The notes under the pieces are model-generated. The model was not told where the DNA came from and did not search any database. It saw nothing but the letters and a program-made list of their open reading frames with translations. From IMG/VR virus record IMGVR_UViG_3300025168_000012, positions 1 through 48,489 of that record: a DNA stretch of 48,489 bases. One strand, written 5' to 3'. How positions within the stretch are numbered: the first letter of the stretch is position 1; every line of letters begins with the position of its first letter. The position numbers and the translations under genes are program-made. The DNA comes from a virus. Positions 16,404 through 26,300 of the stretch are shown in pieces.

Positions 16404-19022
16404 ATGCCAAGACGTAGAGCTTCGAAAAAACGATTAAGATTTCCGAGTGGTGGTGACGTTGAACCTGAAGTAACTATCACAGGTACCCCACGTCAGAGTA
16501 CGACTGTCACTGGACCTGACGGAAAACAAACTCAGGTTAACATTCGAGGTGCTGAGCCTTCCAAAGAGGACGTAACTCAGTTACGTGAAGCTTTCGATAT
16601 TGATGTTGAAAAAACTAGTTCAGAGGGCACTGTAACAGCGGATAGCCAAATTCAGAAACTAGAGGACCGAGAAAGCTTAGCTGACACAGCGGGTATAGAA
16701 GATATAACAATAGACACCGTTAAAACAACTGATGCTATTTCTAAAGATGCTCAAAAGCAAGAAGACTTTGCTGCCTCAAAGTTTGATGCTGCTCAAGCTG
16801 GAGATTTAGCCACCACAAAAGCGGCACAGAAAGAGGTAACAAAAGAAGCAGAAGCCGCCACCGCACAGCTGACAACTACTCAAGCAGCGACAAGAGATGC
16901 TCAACAAGAAAAAGCAGCAAAAGCTGAGGATGTAGTTTTTGTTGAAGACACAAGGTCACAAATAGATAAAGTTACGGGCCAAGAAGTAATAGTAGCTGCT
17001 ACTCCCGATGCTGAAAAGAAACAAAGAGCAGCTATCACTGGGACTGCTGCTGATGATGCGGTTGCTGCTCAAATTATAGGAGTGGTAGGTTACGAAGCAG
17101 CACAACAGCGCCAAGTCACTGGAACAGCCGCTACAGCAGCCGCACAGACGATGGTTGCACAGATTAGTGACCTTCCTTCTGATATAAGTGCAGCTATCGT
17201 AGAAAACCCCGCTGCTGTAGAAGCTCAGATAGATAACCAGCCTGTGGAAGTTCAGGCAGCTATCGCAGCTTTACCCACAGAAGCTTTAGTCTCTGTTCAG
17301 TTGGAGTCTTTACTAGCAGGAATGGACAGCGGAGTAACTCCCACTTGGGCAAGACCAGCAGTTGCCGCAGTGAATCAGCAAATGGCAGAAAGAGGTTTAT
17401 CTATTTCTTCAGTCGGACGAGATTCTTTGTTTAATGCTATTATTCAAAGTTCATTACCTTTAGCTCAAAGTAATGCACAAGCTTTGCAGCAACGTGCATC
17501 TCAGAACTTAACAAACCAGCAACAGGCTAATATGGCGCAAGCCACTCAAGATATGCAACGTCGCATGGCAAACCTCGCAAATAGACAAACTGCTGAGTCT
17601 CAGTCGGCTGCAAATGCGCAACAGATGGCGACGATGCAAAGTCAATTTAAACAAGACGCTACACTTCTTTCTGCAAATCAGCAGCAGCAATCAAGACTTC
17701 AAAATTTACAAAATCTTCAGCAAGCGGCTGTGCTTAATCTTCAAAGCGAGCAATCGATGGCTGCTCAAAATTTAGGTAACGAACAGCAAGTACAGTTGGC
17801 GAATCTTCAGGTAGACGCCCAACGTGCTGGAGCAGACCAAACTGCTGAAAATCAAGCAAGACTTGCTGAGTTTCAAGTAGCTTCCGATTTTATGGCTAAG
17901 AACGCTGCCCTTACACAGGACATGAGAAAAGCAAACCTGAGTAATGAGCAGCAAATACGATTAGCTAATCTATCAGCACTTAATCAAGCAGCTTCAGAAA
18001 ATCTTTCTGTTGCTCAGCAAACAGAACTTTCAAACTTAAATAAAACCTTAGAAACAAATAAGCTACAGGCGCAGATAGCGCAGCAAATGAGTTTAACTCA
18101 GCTTAATGTGGACCAACAGACCGCTGTAACTAACGCTGCTACAGTAGCAAATTTAGACTTGACGAAATTTAGTGCTTCACAACAAAATCAATTAGCTAAC
18201 AGTAAATTCATGCAGACAATGACTACGGCTGATTTTAGCGCAAGGCAACAAGGAATTATGCAAGATGCTACAACACTTGCGGCAATAGATATGCAAACTG
18301 CTGACTCACTCACTAAAGTATCAATACAGAATGCTCAAAACTTTTTAGCGATGGATGTAGCTAATCTAAATAATGAACAACAAGCAGCGGTGTTAGACCA
18401 GCAGCTCAGGCAACAAAGAATGCTATCAGACCAAGCTGCTCAGAATGCTTCAAAACAGTTTAATGCTACTTCTGAAAACCAAACAAATCAGTTTATAGCA
18501 AGTCTTGGACAGCAGCTAGAGCAGTTTAATGCACAGCAAGTTACTGCAACATCTAAATTTAATGTAACTGAAAAAAATAAAGCTTCTGCTATAGATGCTG
18601 GAAATACATTAGATGCTGATAAATTTAGTAATCAGTTGGCTACTCAAATAGCGCAATACGATATTGATGCACAATTTAGGACTGACTCTTGGAATTCTGC
18701 AAACGCACAAGCTGTAGAACAGTCGAATGTTACTTGGAGAAGAAAACAGAACACTATTGATTCTGCTGCTCAAAATGCTTCAAATCAACAAGCGGCTCAA
18801 TTTGCTTTTGGTGTAACTGCTGCGGAACAAAACTATGTCTGGCAATCACTAAGAGACAAGGCTGCTTTTAATCAGCAAACAAAAGAAAACAAATCAACAA
18901 GTGCTATGCAAATACTATCATCAATCTACTCTAATGAATCGTTGATGGCGCCATCTAATAGGGCGTTGGTTGGGCAGTTAGCTAACGCACTCGAAGTAAT
19001 AATATTCGGTAAAAATATCTAG
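16404..19022 (+). CDS. Gln/Ala-rich helical internal virion protein
   Basis: 872 aa. The start is basic (MPRRRASKKRLRF). Residues of about 40-300 are Ala/Thr/Glu-rich. Residues of about 330-820 consist of degenerate tandem helical repeats built on Asn-Leu-X-X-Gln-Gln-like units (QNLQNLQQAAVLNL, NLGNEQQVQLANLQ, NLSNEQQIRLANLS). The long rod is almost free of Cys and aromatic residues. In podoviruses such proteins sit inside the head around the portal and leave with the DNA to form the ejection channel. It heads a run of five such genes between fibre and lysis genes. Confidence 0.65.
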   Translation: MPRRRASKKRLRFPSGGDVEPEVTITGTPRQSTTVTGPDGKQTQVNIRGAEPSKEDVTQLREAFDIDVEKTSSEGTVTADSQIQKLEDRESLADTAGIEDITIDTVKTTDAISKDAQKQEDFAASKFDAAQAGDLATTKAAQKEVTKEAEAATAQLTTTQAATRDAQQEKAAKAEDVVFVEDTRSQIDKVTGQEVIVAATPDAEKKQRAAITGTAADDAVAAQIIGVVGYEAAQQRQVTGTAATAAAQTMVAQISDLPSDISAAIVENPAAVEAQIDNQPVEVQAAIAALPTEALVSVQLESLLAGMDSGVTPTWARPAVAAVNQQMAERGLSISSVGRDSLFNAIIQSSLPLAQSNAQALQQRASQNLTNQQQANMAQATQDMQRRMANLANRQTAESQSAANAQQMATMQSQFKQDATLLSANQQQQSRLQNLQNLQQAAVLNLQSEQSMAAQNLGNEQQVQLANLQVDAQRAGADQTAENQARLAEFQVASDFMAKNAALTQDMRKANLSNEQQIRLANLSALNQAASENLSVAQQTELSNLNKTLETNKLQAQIAQQMSLTQLNVDQQTAVTNAATVANLDLTKFSASQQNQLANSKFMQTMTTADFSARQQGIMQDATTLAAIDMQTADSLTKVSIQNAQNFLAMDVANLNNEQQAAVLDQQLRQQRMLSDQAAQNASKQFNATSENQTNQFIASLGQQLEQFNAQQVTATSKFNVTEKNKASAIDAGNTLDADKFSNQLATQIAQYDIDAQFRTDSWNSANAQAVEQSNVTWRRKQNTIDSAAQNASNQQAAQFAFGVTAAEQNYVWQSLRDKAAFNQQTKENKSTSAMQILSSIYSNESLMAPSNRALVGQLANALEVIIFGKNI

Positions 19023-19031
19023 GAGAATAGC

Positions 19032-20189
19032 ATGGGCTTCTTTAAAAAAATATTTAAATCTATCGGTAAGGTTTTTAAAAAAATTGGTAAAGGCATAAAA
19101 AAAGCTTTTGTAGCTGTTGGTAAGTTTACGAATAAGCTTGGTATTGTCGGTCAAATAGGTATGATGTTTGCTGTGCCATATTTAGCAGGTTTAGCTGTGC
19201 AAGGACTGACTACGTTAGGTAGTGGGTTTATGACAGGTTTAGCAAACACAGGTTATATAACTTCGGGTACAAAATTAGTAGCAGCAAAAGGGTTCACAGC
19301 AGGTGCAGCTAGAGTAGCTCACACAGTGTTGTCAACCGCTGCGGAGATTGCAAGCAAAGGAATGCATACTTATCGTACTATTTCGAATACCATAAAGGGT
19401 GTAGTAGGAGATATAGCAAAAGGAATAGGAAATAAAATGGGTATACCCACTAATATTTCTTTCGTAAGCCCCATGACTGGAAAGGCTATACCCGGAGTCG
19501 AAGGAACTGCTGGAGATATTTTCGAAAACGCTGCAAAACGTCTGAAGCATGGGTTTAACCCACCTCCTCTTACTGATAGAATTCTACCTTTAACGGACTT
19601 ATCCAAAGTGAATCCTAAATCCATGAACTACGAGTACGGCGGTGTAACTAAGGATGTCACTAGCAAAATTGCCCCATCTGACCCTAGCATGAATCGCCCA
19701 GTGTACGCTCCTGTAGAAGGAGCAACGCCAGATGGCAACCTTATTGATATTATTTTTCCTGCGGATAAAACTGCAAAAGAAGTAGCAGAAATAGCAGCAA
19801 GAAAAGCAGCAGCAGCAAAAGCAGCAGCAGAAAACAAAAGTCTTGAAAAACAGGTAGCAGAAGCACTCGTAGGAACAGGCATTACTAATTTGATGGCAAA
19901 ACCACCGACTGAGTACACATATGCTGGTGGTCCCGGCCCATCCTCCCGCAGTTATGTTCCACCAAGAAATCCAGACACTTACGGCATTGCCGGTATCGCT
20001 GAGTTTACTGCTGCTCACGGCATTGGTATTCCTTTCGACGGCACCACAAGGGCTGACGATTATGCCTCCTTGGTTCCTGCTCCGGCGCTTATTGCCGCTT
20101 TTCCCAAAAATTCGTTCACTGACATGCTATATAACGAGCAGACGAGTGGTAAACCGCCGTTGTGGTTTCCAGAAGGGTCTCTAGTATAA
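19032..20189 (+). CDS. Ejection protein with cationic amphipathic N-terminus
   Basis: 385 aa. The first 30 residues alternate basic and hydrophobic residues (KKIFKSIGKVFKKIGK), like a membrane-active amphipathic helix. A Gly/Ala-rich hydrophobic segment (about 38-75) could insert in a membrane. The middle is Pro/Gly-rich; a short helix of Ala/Lys repeats (about 250-268) and a Pro/Ser/Gly-rich tail end it. Within the internal virion protein block it is a good candidate for a protein that opens the cell membrane during DNA entry. That is inferred from composition; the family is not recognised. Confidence 0.6.
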   Translation: MGFFKKIFKSIGKVFKKIGKGIKKAFVAVGKFTNKLGIVGQIGMMFAVPYLAGLAVQGLTTLGSGFMTGLANTGYITSGTKLVAAKGFTAGAARVAHTVLSTAAEIASKGMHTYRTISNTIKGVVGDIAKGIGNKMGIPTNISFVSPMTGKAIPGVEGTAGDIFENAAKRLKHGFNPPPLTDRILPLTDLSKVNPKSMNYEYGGVTKDVTSKIAPSDPSMNRPVYAPVEGATPDGNLIDIIFPADKTAKEVAEIAARKAAAAKAAAENKSLEKQVAEALVGTGITNLMAKPPTEYTYAGGPGPSSRSYVPPRNPDTYGIAGIAEFTAAHGIGIPFDGTTRADDYASLVPAPALIAAFPKNSFTDMLYNEQTSGKPPLWFPEGSLV

Positions 20190-20219
20190 CATAGAACTAC
20201 ACACACAAGGAACTTATAG

Positions 20220-20804
20220 ATGGCAATAAGCGAACAACAAATTGAAAAATTTGCAAGTAAGACAGACAGGCCAATTGCAGGGCAGTCTTTAACACAAGAC
20301 CCTGACAATCCTGCTGCTTACGAGCGCCCTCCTTCAATCACCACAAAAGAAGAGGGTATTGAATACTGCATGGATATAATTCTAGATGATGACAATTTTC
20401 CTGTTATTATGAATGCGTTAGCTGAAGGTGTTCCTGTAATGGACCTTGTGCAAGGAATACTAGTAAACTCTTTTGAAGAAGGAGTTTTCAATCCAGACCT
20501 CATGTTGTTGTTAGCAGAGCCTCTCGCTTATTTACTTTTAGGAATTTCAGAACGAGAAGGTATTCGAGCTACAATTGTGACAGACCCGGACGACCCTTAT
20601 GACCCAGACGATTTTGACAACTGGGAGTACGATGACGACGACGAAGAAGAAAAAGAAACTACAAAAAATTCTAGAAGCTCTTTTAAAGAAAATCTAAAAT
20701 CTATTAAAACTCCAAAAGCTGACGAAGATTTAAATCTAGATAAAATTATAGAAAATGCTTCCTCTTCTTTAATGAGTAAACCTTCAAAAACTAATTCTAG
20801 ATAG
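20220..20804 (+). CDS. Acidic virion-block protein, unknown
   Basis: 194 aa behind AAGGA. Residues of about 40-115 form a hydrophobic, helical, probably globular domain (IILDDDNFPVIMNALAEG, LLLAEPLAYLLLGIS). Residues 120-145 are a striking acidic run (PDDPYDPDDFDNWEYDDDDE). The C-terminus is Lys/Ser-rich and disordered. It lies 30 bases after the cationic ejection-type protein and just before the 855-aa protein. The acidic run could partner the basic neighbour, which is inference. No family is recognised. Confidence 0.6.
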   Translation: MAISEQQIEKFASKTDRPIAGQSLTQDPDNPAAYERPPSITTKEEGIEYCMDIILDDDNFPVIMNALAEGVPVMDLVQGILVNSFEEGVFNPDLMLLLAEPLAYLLLGISEREGIRATIVTDPDDPYDPDDFDNWEYDDDDEEEKETTKNSRSSFKENLKSIKTPKADEDLNLDKIIENASSSLMSKPSKTNSR

Positions 20805-20813
20805 GAGTTTACA

Positions 20814-23381
20814 ATGGCAGATAAGTTTGGACAAGAGGAGTCTACCGCAGGTTTCGGAGAGGGTGAGTCGAATAATATATCATTGTTGACGCAAGTGATG
20901 GCGAAACAATATGTTCCGTCGGAAGAAGAAAAAAAACCGAAAAAAAAATCTCTTTGGGACAAAATAAAACAATTTGGAGTTGACTATGTATTGCCCACAG
21001 TCGCGGAGACAACTACAAAGTATGTAGCTCAAAAGGGATTAAAAGCGGTTGACGATACTATGAACGAGTTTTTTAACGCCAAGCAGAATGTGTGGCACCG
21101 GAAAGCAGAAGAAGTGACATCTTCAAATCTTTCGGCACAAAACAGAGGAGCCGTCTTCCTCAAGCAACACAAAAAATGGGTAGACGATGGTAAATCAGAC
21201 GACGAAATTTTGAGACTTGCACTCCGAAGTTCAGTGGGCGAACAAGTTGCAACTCAATTGGCGGAAGGAGAACTTATGGTTGATGGTAGGGTAGTATCGT
21301 ATGATATTAAAGGTACAGACGCGTATTCTATTTTAATTGATAATATAGTAGACGACAGAATAAAGGAAAACAATGGTGCGTTTGGAAAACAGTACAATGA
21401 AGTTCTAAGACTCTCACGAGACAATTACAAAGAATCTCCCACAGAGAGATATACACGTCTAAGTGAACACAGTAGAAAAGCTCGTAATATGTTTGATTCA
21501 GTTATAGACTACTTTCAAGGTAAAACACCAGAGGAATTAGAAGCTGAAGCAATAAAAAGTTTAAAAAATTCTGATGTATATAAGGATAACTTAGCTTTAG
21601 CAGAAGCTTTTAAACAGTGGGATGTACGTAGAGGAAAGGAAGAAGCGAATAAGGTTTTTACCGCAGCCACGGTAGCAGCAGAAATAAAGAATATAAACCC
21701 TGACTTATTTGAAGGCAAGTTGAGAACTATAGAGGGAACGGAGTCTTACTATAATACAGAAGGGAAGTATGTAACATCGAATGGATTCTGGGAGATATCT
21801 ACTAATATGTTTGGAGAGACACAAACCAACTTCCACAGAGTGGGTGACGAACGGCCAACGACAGTTGATAATGAACGATTTAAATCAATGTGGTCTGGTA
21901 TAGGGCAAACTCTGATTACACTGCGAGAGGGAAGTATTTACTCTAAATCGCTAGGAACAGAACTTGCGAATAATATAGCAAATAAATACAAAGGACTAGA
22001 TATATACAATTTAGAAACCCATCTGGGTAGAGGAGACTTCGTAGGACCGGAAGGTTTCGAAAAGTTAAATGCTATTGCAGAAGATATTGCACAACAAGTA
22101 AATATTTTTCGAAGCGTGGAGGAGAACTGGTCACCAACACTGACAGACCTTGATAGAAGCAGTATACAGGCAGTGATAACAGAGACAGAGGCCCTACAAA
22201 AGGCAGCGCTTACAAAGCTGGATGAGGGAACAAGCCCAGCTGCCCGACAAGAAATACTCTCCCAAATAGCCGTAGATGTTGCTAAAAGACGACGTCTAAT
22301 AAACGGGATTAAAGCAGGTGTGGTTACAGTAGATACGGTCACCCGCATAGAAATGCCTGTAGGTTTTAAGATTGAGAACAATGTACCTGTTGAAAACTCA
22401 ACGTTCAATTGGACGATTTCGCAGTATGCGATTTCTCAAGCAGCATTTAACTCATGGCATGGGGGAGGCAATAGTTTATCTGTATTACAAAAGAACAAAA
22501 TACGCAAAAGCCTTGGTGAGCTTGGTGATGAACCTATGTTCGATGGAGATACGATTACCCTCGCTGGGAATGAATATTTTAAACTCATCACGGGAGGTGC
22601 TGCTACTGGTACTGTTACTGGTACTGTTACTGGTACTGTTACTGGTGCTGTTACTGGTGCTGTTACTGTTGATACTGATGGAGTTGCAATATCTCCAAGC
22701 GTAGCACAAGACGCGTTTGATGCTTTAACTTTAGATGACATGCTCGAAAGGACACAAAGATTGCAAGGTGCTGGGTCAGATACACCAGGAAGAAGTATTT
22801 CTGAAACAGATAACCCGCGTATAATAAAGGAAATGTGGACTACCGGCGTAACTTTAGCCGAGATGGAGAATACATTACCCGATACTTCTGATATCCAGTT
22901 AAAAGACGTCAGAGCCATCACCAAGATTATCGACGACGAAGAAGGAGGTAATTACGCCGCAGTACTCGCGTCGAGAAGAGAACCACTTACATCCGTTACA
23001 CCCGAAGAGGTAGACGTTGATTTTTTAAAAACTTCTTCAGCTTCTTCAACTTCTTTACTACAGGCGCCAGACGCCACTGACAGCTATGCCATCCACCTTA
23101 GCACAGGAGAAGAAAGAGCTACGTGGAATTCAGTAACACGATGGTATGAGGATAACAGACAGTTATTAGCTGTTGCCATGGCGACGAATGCCAAGGTGTA
23201 TGAACTATACAATACGGAAGGTATCCCAGGTCTTTTTGCAAAATTTAATAAGGACTATACGGCTAAGGCGGCTGAGGCGGCTAAGGCGATACTTGAGGCG
23301 GATGAGGCGGCTGATGCGGCTGATGCGGCTGAGACTAAGAAAAGAATTAAAGATACGGGTGCTAGGAGTCGGTTTGAATGA
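20814..23381 (+). CDS. Large internal virion protein, 855 aa
   Basis: It begins behind a TAGGAG box. It is mostly helical and charged, with no recognised enzyme motif. Residues of about 35-85 are Lys-rich; the middle (about 90-560) is mixed alpha/beta. Residues of about 598-617 carry the low-complexity GTVTGTVTGTVT stretch coded by a 12-base tandem repeat. The last 40 residues are an Ala/Glu/Asp-rich helix (EAADAADAAETKKR). It overlaps the start of the 2290-aa gene by four bases. Size, position and lack of catalytic residues fit a podoviral internal or ejection protein. Confidence 0.6.
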   Translation: MADKFGQEESTAGFGEGESNNISLLTQVMAKQYVPSEEEKKPKKKSLWDKIKQFGVDYVLPTVAETTTKYVAQKGLKAVDDTMNEFFNAKQNVWHRKAEEVTSSNLSAQNRGAVFLKQHKKWVDDGKSDDEILRLALRSSVGEQVATQLAEGELMVDGRVVSYDIKGTDAYSILIDNIVDDRIKENNGAFGKQYNEVLRLSRDNYKESPTERYTRLSEHSRKARNMFDSVIDYFQGKTPEELEAEAIKSLKNSDVYKDNLALAEAFKQWDVRRGKEEANKVFTAATVAAEIKNINPDLFEGKLRTIEGTESYYNTEGKYVTSNGFWEISTNMFGETQTNFHRVGDERPTTVDNERFKSMWSGIGQTLITLREGSIYSKSLGTELANNIANKYKGLDIYNLETHLGRGDFVGPEGFEKLNAIAEDIAQQVNIFRSVEENWSPTLTDLDRSSIQAVITETEALQKAALTKLDEGTSPAARQEILSQIAVDVAKRRRLINGIKAGVVTVDTVTRIEMPVGFKIENNVPVENSTFNWTISQYAISQAAFNSWHGGGNSLSVLQKNKIRKSLGELGDEPMFDGDTITLAGNEYFKLITGGAATGTVTGTVTGTVTGAVTGAVTVDTDGVAISPSVAQDAFDALTLDDMLERTQRLQGAGSDTPGRSISETDNPRIIKEMWTTGVTLAEMENTLPDTSDIQLKDVRAITKIIDDEEGGNYAAVLASRREPLTSVTPEEVDVDFLKTSSASSTSLLQAPDATDSYAIHLSTGEERATWNSVTRWYEDNRQLLAVAMATNAKVYELYNTEGIPGLFAKFNKDYTAKAAEAAKAILEADEAADAADAAETKKRIKDTGARSRFE
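22605..22670 (+). repeat. Five 12-base coding tandem repeats
   Basis: Five 12-base units of ACTGGTACTGTT (the last two with GCTGTT) run from 22605 to 22664 and are followed by one more ACTGTT. They lie in frame in the 855-aa virion gene and code Thr-Gly-Thr/Ala-Val repeats. The unit keeps the frame, so copy number can change without disrupting the protein. Confidence 0.9.
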
Positions 23382-26300
23382 TAAGAATAAATCCTAATAC
23401 TGGTGAATATGTTGAAAGTACATTCACTAACGAGGGGCAGATATTTAGACCTCTTACTGAGCAGGAAGTAAACGCATATCTAAACAAACCTAAGTTTACT
23501 TCTGTGGTTGAAGAACCCGTGGAAGAGGACGACGCATCTTTTTTGACAGATGCGGGTAGAGTTGGTTTTTCAATTTTAGAAGGTTTTGCTCAATTAGGAA
23601 GTGATGTTATTATTCGCCCTTTTGTAGACGACAAAAAAGAGTACGACGAGTCTTACTCTGAGTGGCGCGGCGAAATGGCAGAGTATGTTCCGGGGCTAGA
23701 CCGCGAAGATATTATTGACGAGGAAACTGGTGAAGTTTTAAGAACTGAAACAGGCGCAGGTATGATATTAGACGTGGCCTCATATTTAGTTGGTGGTGGT
23801 GTGGTATTTAAAGCACTAGGTAAGATTTCTAAATTACAAAAAGCTAAATATGGAAATCTTACGAGAGGCGTGATAGCCGAACAAACTGTAGAACAAGTAT
23901 TGGCCGACCCCCACAGTAATTTAGCTAATCTTGTTAGTGAAAGCTTAATGGACGAACCACCGGAAGTTATAGAATTTTTAGCAGCCGATGAAGCAGACGA
24001 CGTTCTTTTTAACAGAGCTAAGATGGCTATGGTATCTGGCGTTCTTACAGCAGGTATTGGTGGCATTTTAAAGCTTGGCTTTAAAACTGTTGATGTTGCT
24101 AAACACTCTAGAGCGGTAATAGGAAAGGAAAGTCCATCAACCCCTGGAGAGTACGAAGTAGTGATTGGCAGTCTGCTACAGGCAACTAAAGAACAACTAA
24201 AAGATAATCCCTCTCCTCTAGTAGAGAAAGTTAAAGAGGTAGCTGAAGATTCAGCGGAGGGGGTGTCCCAAATAATTAAGCAAAGTTCAGGTTCTATCGG
24301 GAGCGTAGCTGGGTTTTCCGGTGTGCTCAAATGGGTTAAGCAGCGTTACTTTTTGTCAAGAGGTTTTTTATCTAAAGAAGGGTATAAAGCCCAGGAAGAT
24401 TCAATTGAATCTCAGAAGAGACTTGTGGCTCATGCTGGTCATCTTGCTAAACGCCTTCAACGATTTATGGATGATACAATCGAAGGAAATATAGTTGATG
24501 ATGTTAATCGAGCTTTAACTGACAAAAAAATGTTAGAGTTAAAGCCAGATGAAAAAATAAAATATCTAGTTAGCGAATATAAATTTTCTACAGAGATAGC
24601 AGAAGACATCGCGGATGCCAGAGGAACTATAGACACTTTATCTAAAACTATTTTAGATTCTAACATCGGTTCAGAAGCTGTTAGAGAAGCTATCGATGCG
24701 AATATGGGCAGTTATATGAGGAAATCTTATAGACTATATGAAGACGCTGATTGGTCTCCTAGTGATTCTTTAAAAGAGTCAGCAAAAGACGCAATTGTGA
24801 AAGCTAAGTTAGGCTCCAAAAAAGCTGAAGATGTTGACGTTGATTTACTTGAAAAGTTCACACGAGAGGCTTATACTGATATAGCAAAACTTCTCGACAA
24901 AAATAGCTTATTAGGTGCCGATGATTATCTTACTCAAATAAGAAAAGTAAACAAATATTATTTGACGGGAAGAAAAGAAATGCTTCCTGAAATAGAAAAA
25001 CTAATGGGCATAATTGAAAGTCCTACAGAAAATATCATATTAACGATTCAAAAGTCGGTTAGTCTTACTGAAAATAATAAATTTTACACCAGATTACTGG
25101 AGCTTGGGGGTTCAGTTCCTTCTAATCCATCGGTGTACGACGAATCGTTGGTTAAAGCAAGGATTGAGTTAGCAAGTAATAAAAACAGAAGTGTTGAAGA
25201 CCTCACAAAAGGTAGTTATGTTACAATAGACAGTTCTGATTTAGGTGTTCCAACAGGTTCGGTTGGTAAAGTGTTAAGTGTAAATTCTAAAAAAACTCCC
25301 GGTATGATTACTGTACAAATAGGTAAGGGCGGGAAAAAAATAAATGTTAAAAAAAGCGAAGGTTTGGATAAGTTATCAATTATTCCAAACTCCAACAAGG
25401 TAAACAAACTTGCTACACAATACTACGATGATGTCACAGGTGGTAAGGCTTATACATCTTCAAAATATATCAGCAAATACAGAGATACCACAGGTCCACT
25501 AACCACTGAAATTAAAGGTACTGGGTCTGTGTTAGATGGGCAATACACAACTAAAGAATTGGCAAGGTCTATTCATGGCCTCGAAGATACGCACCTTTCA
25601 CTTTTTGGATTAGGGACAAAATATTTTGAAAAGGGTGCTAAAAATCAAGGAATTTTTAGATGGTTTGCAGGAGCAAAAGGACTTAATCAACAGATGAGAA
25701 CTGTCTACGACCACACCACTCATTTACGTAATGGTTTGGGGGGTCTTCAATTTGGACTAGCTAATGGATTAAACCCTCTTAAAAATGGAAGACTAAATTT
25801 TCAAGTTCTTAGGAATGAAATAGGAGAAGGAAGTGACAAAGTATTCGATGAATACTATGAACTACTTCAAGGTTTAGGAGTTATTGGTACTTCAGTCAGA
25901 GGTTCTGAAGCTAGAGCGCTTCTCGATATAGCAAGCGAAACAACACCTTCTAGATGGGCGGCAAAGCTTGAAGATTATGCTAAACGAAACCCAGACACTA
26001 GACGTGGAAAGTTAGCAGAAATGGCTAGGCTTGGAAAAAATAGACCAGAGCAAATCTACATGGCTACGGATGATTTCTTTAAAATGAACGGGTTTGCTAA
26101 CGAGCTTGTCACACTTCGTAAAGCACACGCCGGTGACGCTGCTTGGACGGAAGATTTGTTGCGAATAGAAGCTGCTAATCTTATAAAAGATACTATGCCT
26201 AATTACAACAGAGTTACTAAGGGTATCAAAGCTCTACGAGAAATGCCTATAGGTAATTTTGTGGCTTTTCCTGCTGAGATTGCGAGAACCAGTGCTAATA

